Below are positions 1 to 8,570 of a DNA stretch of 64,000 nucleotides, in pieces. This stretch comes from DATFXM01 sp035315885 (GTDB lineage Bacteria; Acidobacteriota; Blastocatellia; UBA7656). Position 1 is the first letter of the stretch; each line of letters opens with the position of its first letter. The notes beneath the pieces were generated by a model, which saw only the letters and a program-made list of their open reading frames with translations, did not search any database and was not told the DNA's origin. The position numbers and the translations under genes were made by a program. The stretch is taken from the NCBI GenBank assembly GCA_035315885.1, contig DATFXM010000185.1, forward strand, positions 1-64,000, in the 5' to 3' direction.

Positions 1-247
1 GAAGGAAGAAGGGGGAAGGCACACGCCGTTTTTCAGTGGGTATCGGCCGCAGTTTTACTTTCGGACGACGGACGTGACTGGAGTGGCGACGTTGCCGGAG
101 GGAGTGGAGATGGTGATGCCCGGAGACAACTCGAACCTGACTGTGGAGTTGATCACGCCGATCGCGATGGAGAAGGGGTTGAGATTTGCGATACGCGAAG
201 GCGGGAGGACGGTGGGAGCCGGCACGATCTCGGAAGTGATCGAGTAG
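1..247 (+). CDS. tuf: Elongation factor Tu, C-terminal 81 residues (partial)
   Basis: Reading from base 2 gives the beta-barrel domain 3 of EF-Tu, the GTPase that carries aminoacyl-tRNA to the ribosome. Recognisable stretches are HTPFFSGYRPQFYFRTTDVTG and the terminal GRTVGAGTISEVIE before the TAG stop. The 5' part lies outside the window. Its position directly ahead of rpsJ is the classic str-S10 junction. Confidence 0.96.
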   Translation, partial: KEEGGRHTPFFSGYRPQFYFRTTDVTGVATLPEGVEMVMPGDNSNLTVELITPIAMEKGLRFAIREGGRTVGAGTISEVIE

Positions 248-327
248 CAGCAGGACTAGAGCAGGAGCAACCGGCAAACTAATGAGGATGCTCTGACGGC
301 GCAAGAAGCAGAGGCGAAAGTAAAGAC

Positions 328-654
328 ATGTTGAATGAAAAGATAAGAATCCGGCTGAAGGCGTACGACTACAGGGTGCTCGACCAGTCGACTGCGGAGA
401 TCGTGGATACGGCGAAGCGTACCGGCGCGCGAGTGGCGGGACCGATTCCGCTGCCCACGGTGAAGAACAAATACACGGTGCTTCGCAGTCCGCACGTCGA
501 CAAGAAATCTCGCGAGCAGTTCGAGATCAGGACTCACAAGCGGCTGATGGACATTCTGGATCCGACACCTCAGACCGTGGATGCACTGATGAAGCTCGAT
601 CTGCCGGCGGGTGTTGACGTCGAGATAAAGGCTTTCGGCAAGGACCATAAGTAA
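328..654 (+). CDS. rpsJ: 30S ribosomal protein S10
   Basis: The 108-residue product is full-length S10, a small-subunit head protein that also serves as NusE in transcription antitermination. The start IRIRLKAYDYRVLDQS and the loop KKSREQFEIRTHKRL are family hallmarks. It opens the S10 operon after tuf. The spacer to rplC (655-783) carries inverted heptamer repeats rather than an obvious ribosome binding site. Confidence 0.97.
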   Translation: MLNEKIRIRLKAYDYRVLDQSTAEIVDTAKRTGARVAGPIPLPTVKNKYTVLRSPHVDKKSREQFEIRTHKRLMDILDPTPQTVDALMKLDLPAGVDVEIKAFGKDHK

Positions 655-783
655 AGTGCAGAGTGCTGAGTGATGAGTTAGGCCTGATCGAATCCGTGAT
701 GGCGAACGATTACGGTTTAACGCTTCAGGATGCGACTCAACGCTCAAGACTCAGCACTCAGCACTCAGAACTCAGGACTTCAT
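655..783. repeat. Inverted CTGAGT-type short repeats in rpsJ-rplC spacer
   Basis: Left arm reads GTGCAGAGTGCTGAGTGATGAGTT; the right arm holds CTCAGCACTCAGCACTCAGAACTCAG just upstream of the rplC start. The arms are built from a 7-base unit (CTGAGTN and its complement CTCAGNA) and could pair into an imperfect hairpin in the mRNA. The same unit recurs in several other spacers of this window. Confidence 0.75.
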
Positions 784-1416
784 ATGGTTAACGGAATAAT
801 CGGTAAGAAATTAGGGATGACGCAGTTGTTTTCGTCGGACGGGACGGTGACGCCGGTAACTGTGGTCAAGGCAGGGCCGTGCATTGTGGTCCAGAAGAAG
901 ACTGTCAATAGCGACGGCTACGACGCAGTGCAGCTCGGATTGGTGGAAGAAAAGCCTCCGCGCCGTATCAACAAGCCTACGGAAGGCCATTTCAAGCGTG
1001 CCGGAGTTCCTCCCACTCGAGTGCTGCGCGAAGTCCGCGTGGATGCAAGCGATGACGGAACCAACGTGGGCGACAAAGTGCTGGTGGACATCTTCAACGA
1101 GGACGACGTGATAGAAGTGGTCGGCCGATCCAAGGGCCGGGGCTTTGCGGGATTTGTAAAGCGACACGGATTCGCCGGCGGCCGGGCGACTCACGGATCG
1201 ATGTTTCACCGCGCTCCTGGAGGGATTGGCGCTTCGGCTTATCCTTCGCGAGTCATCAAGGGAACTAAAATGGCAGGACATATGGGCGACGAGCGCAAGA
1301 CCGTCAAGAACCTGAGAGTGGCGGCGGTGGACACCGAGAACAATTTGCTGATGATTCGAGGCGCGCTGCCGGGGCCAAACGGCGCGTACGTGTTGATCAA
1401 GAAGGCGCAACGCTAA
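784..1416 (+). CDS. rplC: 50S ribosomal protein L3
   Basis: The product (210 residues from the ATG at 784) is L3, a large-subunit protein near the peptidyl-transferase centre. MVNGIIGKKLGMTQLF is the normal N-terminus, and GRGFAGFVKRHGFAGG plus THGSMFHRAPGGIG are the conserved core. An upstream in-frame ATG at 730 would add residues encoded by the intergenic repeat, so 784 is preferred, although no strong Shine-Dalgarno is visible there. Confidence 0.95.
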   Translation: MVNGIIGKKLGMTQLFSSDGTVTPVTVVKAGPCIVVQKKTVNSDGYDAVQLGLVEEKPPRRINKPTEGHFKRAGVPPTRVLREVRVDASDDGTNVGDKVLVDIFNEDDVIEVVGRSKGRGFAGFVKRHGFAGGRATHGSMFHRAPGGIGASAYPSRVIKGTKMAGHMGDERKTVKNLRVAAVDTENNLLMIRGALPGPNGAYVLIKKAQR

Positions 1417-1437
1417 CCCAAGACGGAGCACACAAAG

Positions 1438-2064
1438 ATGCCTGTGGTTAAGGTGAAGAACTTGAAGAACGAAGAAGTCGGCGAGCTTGAGCTTTCCGAC
1501 GCGGTGTTTGGTGCGCCGCTGAACAAGCCGCTGATTTACGAAGCGGTCAAGAATTATTTGTCGAATCAGCGCGCGGGGACTTCGGCTACAAAGACGCGTG
1601 GGAATACGAGTGGCTCCGGCAAGAAGCTTTGGCGGCAGAAGGGTACGGGTCGCGCGAGGATTGCCAGCCTTAGAAGCCCACTTTGGAAGGGCGGAGGCAA
1701 CGTTCACGGGCCGCAGCCGCGCGACTGGTCTTATCGAGTGCCAAAGAAAGTCAGACGCGGCGCGATGCGCTCGGTGCTTTCAGAGCGGCTCAGGGAGGGC
1801 GGGTTGATCGTCCTCGAGAACTTCGATCTCACGTCGCACAAGACCAAGGACTTTGCACGGACGCTCGAAGCGCTGGGACTGGATCGCGGCATTTTGATCA
1901 TTGACTCGCTGGACAACCGCAATCTCACGTTGTCCTCGCGAAATCTAGGGAAGGTTACGTGCGTTTCGCCGGGCGTGGTGAACGTTTACGACGTGCTGAC
2001 TCACGAGCATCTGGCGATGACTCGCGATGTCGCTGCTCAGCTCGACAAGCAGTTGGCGAAGTAG
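1438..2064 (+). CDS. rplD: 50S ribosomal protein L4
   Basis: The 208-residue product has the L4 fold, including the extended loop with the motif RQKGTGRARIASLRSPLWKG that lines the exit tunnel. In many bacteria L4 also represses its own operon. It follows rplC by 21 bases. Confidence 0.96.
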   Translation: MPVVKVKNLKNEEVGELELSDAVFGAPLNKPLIYEAVKNYLSNQRAGTSATKTRGNTSGSGKKLWRQKGTGRARIASLRSPLWKGGGNVHGPQPRDWSYRVPKKVRRGAMRSVLSERLREGGLIVLENFDLTSHKTKDFARTLEALGLDRGILIIDSLDNRNLTLSSRNLGKVTCVSPGVVNVYDVLTHEHLAMTRDVAAQLDKQLAK

Positions 2065-2096
2065 TGCGGTGGAAACAGTAAACAGGAGATGCTTCG

Positions 2097-2426
2097 ATGA
2101 AGAGCATTTGGGAAGTTATTAAGGGTCCGGTTATCACCGAGAAGGCGCTGACGATGAAGGACGAGCCCGAGTCGATGGGGCGCGGCGGCAATTCGAGACA
2201 GTTGCTGACGCTTAAGGTCGACCGGCGCGCGACCAAGCCCGAGATCAAGAAGGCGGTGGAAAAGATCCTTGGCGTGAAAGTGGAAGAGGTCAGGGTGGCC
2301 AACTATAGAGGCAAGATGAAACAGCGGCCCACGCGACGTGAAGTGGGACGCAGGCCTGACTGGAAGAAGGCTTATATCACCCTCAAATCGGGCCAGAAAC
2401 AGATCATGTACGAGGACGCGATCTGA
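2097..2426 (+). CDS. rplW: 50S ribosomal protein L23
   Basis: The 109-residue product is L23, a tunnel-exit protein and docking site for trigger factor and SRP. The start WEVIKGPVITEKALTMK and the KKAVEKILGVKVEEVRV helix are typical. A short insert rich in Gly and Asn (about residues 23-34) follows the first strand, making it slightly longer than the common 95-100 residues. Confidence 0.96.
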   Translation: MKSIWEVIKGPVITEKALTMKDEPESMGRGGNSRQLLTLKVDRRATKPEIKKAVEKILGVKVEEVRVANYRGKMKQRPTRREVGRRPDWKKAYITLKSGQKQIMYEDAI

Positions 2427-2511
2427 TCGCGCCGATCGGTCGTTGAGCGCTTGAGCTCGACGCTGGTCGACGCATGAACTGAGGATCGGCGACAAACGAA
2501 ACGGGAAAGCA

Positions 2512-3336
2512 ATGCCTATTAAGAAGCTGACACCAACATCATCGGCGAGACGGTATCAGACCTACCTTGTCCGCGACGAGGTAACTACCGATACGCCGCA
2601 CGAGTCGCTGCTCAGACCAAAGCAGCGGATATCTGGCCGCAATAATGATGGCCACATAACTGTGCGGCGGCGTGGCGGCGGTGCGAGACGTCAGTACCGG
2701 GTTATCGATTTCAAACGAGACAAGACCGGTATACCTGCTAAGGTTGCCACGGTCGAGTACGATCCGAATCGATCGGCCAACATTGCGTTGTTGAATTATT
2801 TGGATGGTGAAAAGCGATACATCATCGCGCCGCTTGGCTTGAAGGTCGGGCAGACGGTTGTGTCGGGACCAGAAGCGGACATAATCGCGGGCAATGCGCT
2901 TCCCATAAAGTACATTCCGCTGGGAACCACGATTCACAATGTTGAGTTGCGTCCAGGCAAAGGTGCACAGATGGTGCGTGCGGCTGGCGGTGCGGCCCAG
3001 GTTGTGGCGAAGGAAGGCGACTGGGCACAGCTCAGGTTACCGAGCGGCGAGATCAGACGCGTGAACATCGATTGCTACGCGACGGTGGGCCAGATCGGGA
3101 ACATCGAGCACAGCAATGTTTCACTGGGGAAGGCGGGACGGACGCGGTGGCTCGGGCGCCGGCCTAAGGTTCGAGGCGTGGCGATGAATCCGGTGGATCA
3201 TCCGCACGGCGGAGGAGAGGGTAAGACGTCCGGCGGGCGAAACCCGGTCACGCCGTGGGGACAGCCGACGCGGGGATACAAGACTCGGAACAACAAGCGC
3301 ACCGATAAGTTCATCGTCCGGAGAGGCAAGAAGTAA
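2512..3336 (+). CDS. rplB: 50S ribosomal protein L2
   Basis: The 274-residue product is L2, needed for subunit joining and peptidyl-transferase activity. The C-terminal signature VAMNPVDHPHGGGEGK, with the catalytically important histidine, is intact. The spacer to rpsS (3337-3401) carries CTGAGT/CTCAGA repeat units. Confidence 0.98.
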   Translation: MPIKKLTPTSSARRYQTYLVRDEVTTDTPHESLLRPKQRISGRNNDGHITVRRRGGGARRQYRVIDFKRDKTGIPAKVATVEYDPNRSANIALLNYLDGEKRYIIAPLGLKVGQTVVSGPEADIIAGNALPIKYIPLGTTIHNVELRPGKGAQMVRAAGGAAQVVAKEGDWAQLRLPSGEIRRVNIDCYATVGQIGNIEHSNVSLGKAGRTRWLGRRPKVRGVAMNPVDHPHGGGEGKTSGGRNPVTPWGQPTRGYKTRNNKRTDKFIVRRGKK

Positions 3337-3337
3337 G

Positions 3338-3392
3338 TACCGAGTGCTGAGTGGGAATTGAAACTCAGAACTCAAGACTCAGACTCTAGAAC
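3338..3392. repeat. CTGAGTG / CTCAGAA units in rplB-rpsS spacer
   Basis: The segment begins GAGTGCTGAGTGGGAATT and continues with CTCAGAACTCAAGACTCAGAC. It is a small example of the inverted heptamer repeat family seen elsewhere in the window, here placed inside the ribosomal operon. Confidence 0.65.
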
Positions 3393-3401
3393 TAGAAAAC
3401 T

Positions 3402-3701
3402 ATGGCACGATCAATAAAAAAGGGACCGTTTGTGGATGATCACCTTCTCAGGGTGATCCTGAGATTGAACCAGGCGAACGAAAAGCGAGTGCACAAAACG
3501 TGGTCTCGGCGTTCGACGATTATCCCCGAAATGGTTGGGCATACGATTGCGGTTCATAACGGCAAGAAGTTCATACCGGTGTACATCCAGGAGAACATGG
3601 TTGGCCACAAGCTTGGGGAGTTCTCTCCGACCCGGCAGTTCAAGGGACACCCGGAAAAAACGGAGAAGACCGTCAAGAAAGCGGCGCCAGGAGGCAGATA
3701 A
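3402..3701 (+). CDS. rpsS: 30S ribosomal protein S19
   Basis: The 99-residue product is S19, a head protein contacting S13 and tRNA. MARSIKKGPFVDDHLL and the block KVHNGKKFIPVY-like (here AVHNGKKFIPVYIQENMVGH) followed by KLGEFSPTRQFKGH are diagnostic. It ends three bases before rplV. Confidence 0.97.
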   Translation: MARSIKKGPFVDDHLLRVILRLNQANEKRVHKTWSRRSTIIPEMVGHTIAVHNGKKFIPVYIQENMVGHKLGEFSPTRQFKGHPEKTEKTVKKAAPGGR

Positions 3702-3704
3702 ACG

Positions 3705-4064
3705 ATGAAAGCACGGGCGGTGGCAAAGTATATAAAGGGTTCGCCTCAGAAGGCGCGGCTGGTGATCGATCTGATTCGAGGCCAGAACGTGAACGACGCT
3801 CTTGCCGTGCTGAAAACGTCACGCAAGCGCGCCGCCGGACCGATCGAGACAACGCTTCGGTCGGCGATCGCCAATGCCACTCAGAAGGCGGATCAGCTCA
3901 ACGTGTCCATCGATGTCGACAGTCTGAAGGTGAGCAAGGCGGTGGTGGACCTTGGCCCCACGAAATGGCGCCGACGTGTACGGCCGGCGCCGATGGGCCG
4001 AGCCTATCGCGAGCGCCGCTGGCAGAGTCACATAACAATCGAAGTCGAATCGGAGAAAGAGTAG
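3705..4064 (+). CDS. rplV: 50S ribosomal protein L22
   Basis: The 119-residue product is L22, which extends a beta-hairpin into the exit tunnel. KGSPQKARLVIDLIRGQ at the start and the hairpin region GPTKWRRRVRPAPMGRAYR are family features. It is tightly packed between rpsS and rpsC. Confidence 0.97.
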   Translation: MKARAVAKYIKGSPQKARLVIDLIRGQNVNDALAVLKTSRKRAAGPIETTLRSAIANATQKADQLNVSIDVDSLKVSKAVVDLGPTKWRRRVRPAPMGRAYRERRWQSHITIEVESEKE

Positions 4065-4088
4065 CGCTCGAGCGCTGCAGGAGGAATT

Positions 4089-4742
4089 GTGGGTCAAAAA
4101 GTTCATCCATACGGGTTCAGGCTCGGGTTCAATCGCGGCTGGCACTCTAACTGGATCGCAAAACGCGATTATGCAGAGCTGTTGCACGAGGACCTGAAGC
4201 TCAAGAAGGAACTCAAGTCGAGATTCGCCGGCGCCGGTGTGTCGCACATCGACGTGGAGCGCGCGGCGAACAAGCTCAAGATCATCATTCACACTTCGCG
4301 CCCGGGCATCATCATCGGCCGCAAGGGAGCTGAAATCGACAAGCTCAAGAGCGAGATCAAGGAGCGCACCGGGCGTGAGGTGTACGTCAACATTCAGGAG
4401 ATTCACAAGCCCGAGTTGAACGCACAACTTCAGGCTGAGCAGATCGCGCTCCAACTCGAGAAGCGCATCGCCTTCAGACGCGCGATGCGTCGCGCGGTGG
4501 AGAATGCCCAGCGATTCGGGGCGCAAGGAATTAAGGTGCGAGTGTCCGGCCGGCTGAACGGGGCTGAGATAGCGCGTTCGGAGTGGTATCTCCAGGGCAG
4601 GCTCCCGCTGCACACGCTGAGGGCGGACATCGACTACGGGTTCGCCGAAGCAAATACGACTTTTGGTGTTATTGGGGTGAAAGTCTGGATCTACCGCGGC
4701 GATGAGATGACCGTGAGGCGGAGTCCGGGCAGGAAACAATGA
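4089..4742 (+). CDS. rpsC: 30S ribosomal protein S3
   Basis: The 217-residue product is S3, part of the mRNA entry pore. It has a GTG start (MGQKVHPYGFRLG) preceded by a strong GCAGGAGGA ribosome binding site, a KH domain with RPGIIIGRKGAEIDKL, and the C-terminal SEWYLQGRLPLHTLRADIDY block. Confidence 0.97.
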   Translation: MGQKVHPYGFRLGFNRGWHSNWIAKRDYAELLHEDLKLKKELKSRFAGAGVSHIDVERAANKLKIIIHTSRPGIIIGRKGAEIDKLKSEIKERTGREVYVNIQEIHKPELNAQLQAEQIALQLEKRIAFRRAMRRAVENAQRFGAQGIKVRVSGRLNGAEIARSEWYLQGRLPLHTLRADIDYGFAEANTTFGVIGVKVWIYRGDEMTVRRSPGRKQ

Positions 4743-4760
4743 CGCGGAGAGGCAACTTCT

Positions 4761-5201
4761 GTGGCTGAATATAAGATTCCAAAACGAATGAAATACCGCC
4801 GGCAGCAGCGCGGCCGCATGAGCGGAATCGCCACGCGGGGCTCGGAGATATCGTTTGGCGAGTACGGGCTGAAGGCGCTGGAACCGGCGTGGATCACCGG
4901 CAAGCAGATCGAGGCTTCTCGCGTGGCTATGACCCGGTTTGTAAAGCGAGGCGGAAAGATCTGGATTCGCGTCTTCCCGGATAAGCCAATCACCAAGAAA
5001 CCGGCGGAGACCCGCATGGGAAAAGGCAAAGGCGCGCCCGAAGGATGGGTGGCGGTCGTCAAGCCCGGCCGAGTGCTGTTTGAGATGGAAGGCATCGACG
5101 AGAAGACGGCGCGGGAAGCGATAAGGCTCGCGGCCCAGAAGCTTCCGATCAAGACCAAGTTCATCACGCGCAAGGATCAGGAAGGAGGTGGGCTCGTATG
5201 A
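4761..5201 (+). CDS. rplP: 50S ribosomal protein L16
   Basis: The 146-residue product is L16, which helps position tRNA in the A site. It starts with GTG after GGAGAGG. Core motifs are KYRRQQRGRMSGIATRG, RVAMTRFVKRGGKIWIRVF and the loop RMGKGKGAPEGWVAVVKPG. Its stop overlaps the rpmC start by ATGA, suggesting coupled translation. Confidence 0.97.
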   Translation: MAEYKIPKRMKYRRQQRGRMSGIATRGSEISFGEYGLKALEPAWITGKQIEASRVAMTRFVKRGGKIWIRVFPDKPITKKPAETRMGKGKGAPEGWVAVVKPGRVLFEMEGIDEKTAREAIRLAAQKLPIKTKFITRKDQEGGGLV

Positions 5202-5398
5202 CTGCCGACCAATTGAGGGATCTCTCCGACGAAGATCTGCACGCGAAAATTGAAGAGTTGCGCGAGTCGCTCTTTCGCATGCGCTTCAAACTGAAACTGG
5301 GGAATACCGACGTAGTGAAGCAGGTGCGCGAGTCGCGCAAGGACCTGGCGCGGGTTAAGACGCTGCTGCGCGAGCGCGAACTCGCGGCAGGCAAATAG
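5198..5398 (+). CDS. rpmC: 50S ribosomal protein L29
   Basis: The 66-residue product is L29, a two-helix protein at the tunnel exit. The pattern LRDLSDEDLHAKIEELRESLFRMRF is characteristic. The ATG overlaps the rplP stop codon by four bases and is preceded by GGAAGGAGGTG inside rplP. Confidence 0.96.
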   Translation: MTADQLRDLSDEDLHAKIEELRESLFRMRFKLKLGNTDVVKQVRESRKDLARVKTLLRERELAAGK

Positions 5399-5420
5399 AA
5401 CTTCTTAGAAAAGGATCAGT

Positions 5421-5723
5421 ATGGCGGAGAATATCGAGTCAACCGAAGGCGTCGCTGAAGAGAAGGCGTCCGAGCCGCGACGAAGAAGACAGGAAAAAGT
5501 CGGACTGGTCACCAGCGACAAGATGCAGAAGACGGTTGTGGTGCGCGTCGAGCGGCAGGTGCGACATCCAAAGTACAAGCGGTACATCAGGCGACGTACC
5601 AAGTTCATGGCTCACGATGAACTGGGTGCACACATCGGCGACGTTGTACGAATCATCGAGACGCGGCCTCTGTCGGCGCGTAAGCGATGGCGAGTGGTAG
5701 AGATAGTTCAAAAGGCGAGCTGA
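5421..5723 (+). CDS. rpsQ: 30S ribosomal protein S17
   Basis: The 100-residue product is S17, an early-assembly protein binding 16S rRNA. The core runs from about residue 26 (KVGLVTSDKMQKTVVVRVER) to the ETRPLSARKRWRVVEIV end. About 25 N-terminal residues, rich in Glu then Arg, precede the core and are longer than usual. Confidence 0.96.
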   Translation: MAENIESTEGVAEEKASEPRRRRQEKVGLVTSDKMQKTVVVRVERQVRHPKYKRYIRRRTKFMAHDELGAHIGDVVRIIETRPLSARKRWRVVEIVQKAS

Positions 5724-5759
5724 CCGAGCTTAAAAGTCGCCTGACTCTGGGAGGGTGTT

Positions 5760-6128
5760 ATGGTTCAGATGAGATCGATTCTCGAGGTCGCCGATAATTC
5801 GGGTGCCAAGCGGATCGCAATGATATTACCGCTGGGCGGGCATACCGGATTGCGCGCGGGCCTGGGCGACGTCATTACCGCTTCGGTCAAAGAAGCGGCG
5901 CCAGATGGTGCTGTCAAGAAAGGACAGGTGGTGCGGGCGGTGGTAGTTCGCACACGCAAGGAAACGCGCCGCAAAGACGGAACGTACATCCGCTTCGATC
6001 AGAACGCAGCGGTGATCATCAAGCCCGACAACGAACCAGTCGGCACGCGCGTATTCGGGCCCATCGCGCGCGAGCTCCGCGACAAGCGGTTCATGAAGAT
6101 CGTGAGCCTTGCACCGGAAGTTATATGA
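5760..6128 (+). CDS. rplN: 50S ribosomal protein L14
   Basis: The 122-residue product is L14, part of the intersubunit bridge. MVQMRSILEVADNSGAKR opens the protein and the conserved GPIARELRDKRFMKIVSLAPEV closes it. The start follows a GGGAGGGTGTT ribosome binding site. Confidence 0.97.
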   Translation: MVQMRSILEVADNSGAKRIAMILPLGGHTGLRAGLGDVITASVKEAAPDGAVKKGQVVRAVVVRTRKETRRKDGTYIRFDQNAAVIIKPDNEPVGTRVFGPIARELRDKRFMKIVSLAPEVI

Positions 6129-6174
6129 ATCGACGCTGGGATTCATTCCATCCCGGCTGTGCGTCTGAGGAACT

Positions 6175-6507
6175 ATGAACGTCGAGATCAATGTACGAAA
6201 GAATGATCGCGTGGTGGTTGTGGCTGGAAAGGATCGAGGCAAGACCGGCCGGGTGATCGAGGTTCATCCGCGCAAGCACCGGGTGCTTGTCGAGGGAGTA
6301 AACGTCGTCAAGCGCCACAACAAGGCGAACTCGAGGCGAGGCATTCAGGGAGGAATCCTGGAGCGCGAGTCTCCGATAGATGTGTCCAACGTTATGTTGC
6401 TGTGTCCGCACTGCGGCGTGGCGACTCGAGTGGGGCATCAGGTTCTGGAAGACGGGATGCGCCACCGCGCTTGCAAGAAGTGCGGCGCGGCGATTGAAAA
6501 GCAGTAA
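6175..6507 (+). CDS. rplX: 50S ribosomal protein L24 with zinc-ribbon C-terminus
   Basis: The 110-residue product is L24, an assembly initiator on 23S rRNA. It has the KOW motif DRVVVVAGKDRGKTGRV and the loop GVNVVKRHNK. The C-terminus holds CPHC and CKKC pairs about 23 residues apart, a zinc-ribbon present in some bacterial L24 proteins. Confidence 0.96.
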   Translation: MNVEINVRKNDRVVVVAGKDRGKTGRVIEVHPRKHRVLVEGVNVVKRHNKANSRRGIQGGILERESPIDVSNVMLLCPHCGVATRVGHQVLEDGMRHRACKKCGAAIEKQ

Positions 6508-6571
6508 CTGGCAGGACAAATCGACTGAAGGCGGCTCTGATTGAGCGCATCAGCGAAAGGACAGGCAGGTT

Positions 6572-7114
6572 ATGACGAGGCTGAGAGACAGATATAAGGA
6601 ACAGATAATTCCGGCGCTTATGAAGGAGTTCGAATACAAGAACACGATGGCAGTGCCGCGGCTCGAGAAGATCGTGCTGAACATGGGGGTGGGCCGCGAA
6701 GCCCAAAACAACCCGAAGGTGTTTGACCAGGCCACGATGGAGCTCGCGACGGTATCGGGTCAGAAGCCGGTGATAACCAAGGCGAAGAAATCGATTGCCG
6801 CGTTCAAGCTCAGAACCGGGATGCCGGTCGGGGTATCGGTGACGCTTCGCGGCGAACGCATGTACGAGTTTCTGGATCGTTTCATAAACGCGGTGTTGCC
6901 GCGCGTCCGCGACTTTCGCGGGGTGAGCGTGCGGGCCTTTGACGGCCGGGGCAACTACACCGTTGGAGTCAAGGATCAGTTGATTTTTCCGGAGATCGAT
7001 TTCAACAAGGTCGATCGCACCAGAGGAATGAATATATCGATAGTCACGACGGCAAGAACGGACGAGGAGGGGCGAGCGCTTCTCAGAGAGTTCGGGATGC
7101 CGTTTGCGAAGTGA
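6572..7114 (+). CDS. rplE: 50S ribosomal protein L5
   Basis: The 180-residue product is L5, which binds 5S rRNA in the central protuberance. LRDRYKEQIIPALMKEF, KIVLNMGVG and the C-terminal DEEGRALLREFGMPF are typical. It is followed by rpsN after 37 bases. Confidence 0.97.
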   Translation: MTRLRDRYKEQIIPALMKEFEYKNTMAVPRLEKIVLNMGVGREAQNNPKVFDQATMELATVSGQKPVITKAKKSIAAFKLRTGMPVGVSVTLRGERMYEFLDRFINAVLPRVRDFRGVSVRAFDGRGNYTVGVKDQLIFPEIDFNKVDRTRGMNISIVTTARTDEEGRALLREFGMPFAK

Positions 7115-7151
7115 GCTCCGGCGCGAGCAGGCCGGTCACCAGGAAAAAAGA

Positions 7152-7436
7152 ATGGCAAGAATTTCTTCAATGCACAAAGCCAACGAGCTGAAGCGAGCGC
7201 TTGATAACGCCAAGCGGCGGGTCAAGGAGCAGCAGGGCTCGTCGGGCAAGAAGGCGATCAAGCGGGCGAAGGCAGCCGGAGTCAAACTGAACGTGTTTAC
7301 CGCTCGAGTTCACAACCGATGCAAGCGCTGCGGACGGGGCCGCGGCTATCTTCGACGCTTTGCGCTGTGCCGCATCTGCTTCCGCAATCTGGCCCTCGAG
7401 GGTCACATACCGGGAGTGGCGAAGTCGAGCTGGTAA
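7152..7436 (+). CDS. rpsN: 30S ribosomal protein S14, zinc type with long N-terminus
   Basis: The 94-residue product ends with the zinc-binding S14 core: ARVHNRCKRCGRGRGYLRRF, then LCRICFRNLALEGHIPGVAKSSW. Zinc-type S14 is normally about 61 residues. Here a basic N-terminal region of about 45 residues (MARISSMHKANELKRALDN onward) precedes the core, resembling the length of zinc-free S14. The start at 7152 is chosen because AGGAAAAAAGA lies just upstream and translation from 7104 would overlap rplE. Confidence 0.92.
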   Translation: MARISSMHKANELKRALDNAKRRVKEQQGSSGKKAIKRAKAAGVKLNVFTARVHNRCKRCGRGRGYLRRFALCRICFRNLALEGHIPGVAKSSW

Positions 7437-7503
7437 AGCCAGTCCGGCTCCGGCGTGCAGGAGAGAGCGCAATTTGCGCGCGCTCATATTCACAGGAGAT
7501 GTG

Positions 7504-7896
7504 ATGACCGATCCAATAGCAGATATGCTGACCCGCATACGAAACGCATACGCGGCGAAGCACCAGAAAGTAGACGTGCCCGCCTCCAACGTGAAGTTGG
7601 AGATCGCGCGCATCCTCAAGGAAGAGGGCTTCATCAACAACTACAAGCTGACCGGCGAGGGCTCGCGCAAGACGATTCGCGTTTACCTGCGCCACGGCGG
7701 CAAGGGTGAGCAGATCCTCACAAAGATGGAGCGCGTGTCGAAGCCGGGATGCCGGGTGTACACCGGCAGCAAGTCGATACCAAAGGTCCTCGGCGGGCTG
7801 GGTATCAATATAGTGTCGACATCGCGCGGTCTGATGACCGATCGACAGGCCAGGCGCGAGAACGTCGGTGGCGAAATAATCTGCCGCGTTTACTAG
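7504..7896 (+). CDS. rpsH: 30S ribosomal protein S8
   Basis: The 130-residue product is S8, which binds the central domain of 16S rRNA and in many bacteria represses the spc operon. MTDPIADMLTRIRNAY opens it, and GLGINIVSTSRGLMTDRQAR closes the conserved core. The ATG follows CACAGGAGATGTG; longer in-frame readings are not needed. Confidence 0.97.
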   Translation: MTDPIADMLTRIRNAYAAKHQKVDVPASNVKLEIARILKEEGFINNYKLTGEGSRKTIRVYLRHGGKGEQILTKMERVSKPGCRVYTGSKSIPKVLGGLGINIVSTSRGLMTDRQARRENVGGEIICRVY

Positions 7897-7955
7897 GCCT
7901 CGGGTAAGTAGAATAACGACGGCCTCCCGATGGAGGCTTCGGCTGGAGTTGGTTC

Positions 7956-8510
7956 ATGTCAAGAATAGGTAAGAAACCGATAGCGGTTCCAAAAGGGGTG
8001 AAGGTCAACATCACTGACAGCGTGATTGAGGTCACCGGGCCCAAGGGTACAGTGACCACTCCGGTGCCTCGCGGGATCAAGTTTCGACAGGACGGCGACC
8101 ATCTGCTTGCCGAGCGGGAGGGTCCCGAGCAGGCGGCGCTTCACGGACTGGCTCGTGCGCTCGTCCAGAACGCAGTCACCGGATCTACAGCAGGATTCAC
8201 CCGGCAACTGGACGTAGTTGGCGTCGGATACAAGGCTGAAGTGCAGAAGGGGCGAGTGGTGTTCAACCTCGGATACTCACATCCGATCGAGTTTCCGATT
8301 CCAAAAGGAATAGAAGTTAAGGTCGAGCGTATCAACAAGCCGATCCAGCAGTATCAAACGACGCTAACGATAACCGGGATCGATCGGCAACAGGTGGGCC
8401 AGATTGCCGCGGATATGCGGAGTTTGAGACGTCCGGATCCCTACAAGGGCAAGGGCGTGCGCTACGCCAACGAAGTTCTGAAGCTTAAGCCCGGCAAGAC
8501 CGGCAAGTAA
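7956..8510 (+). CDS. rplF: 50S ribosomal protein L6
   Basis: The 184-residue product is L6, located near the GTPase centre. MSRIGKKPIAVPKGV is the standard start and the C-terminal RRPDPYKGKGVRYANE the signature. It sits 59 bases after rpsH. Confidence 0.97.
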   Translation: MSRIGKKPIAVPKGVKVNITDSVIEVTGPKGTVTTPVPRGIKFRQDGDHLLAEREGPEQAALHGLARALVQNAVTGSTAGFTRQLDVVGVGYKAEVQKGRVVFNLGYSHPIEFPIPKGIEVKVERINKPIQQYQTTLTITGIDRQQVGQIAADMRSLRRPDPYKGKGVRYANEVLKLKPGKTGK

Positions 8511-8570
8511 AAGGAAGCTGAAGCGACGCCCGCAACTTGATGGGTGCGATCAGCCGATTGTGAGAACGAA

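Noticed and set aside
3819..4739. A 306-codon minus-strand frame across rplV and rpsC
   Set aside because: Shadow of two ribosomal genes; no domain or start signal.
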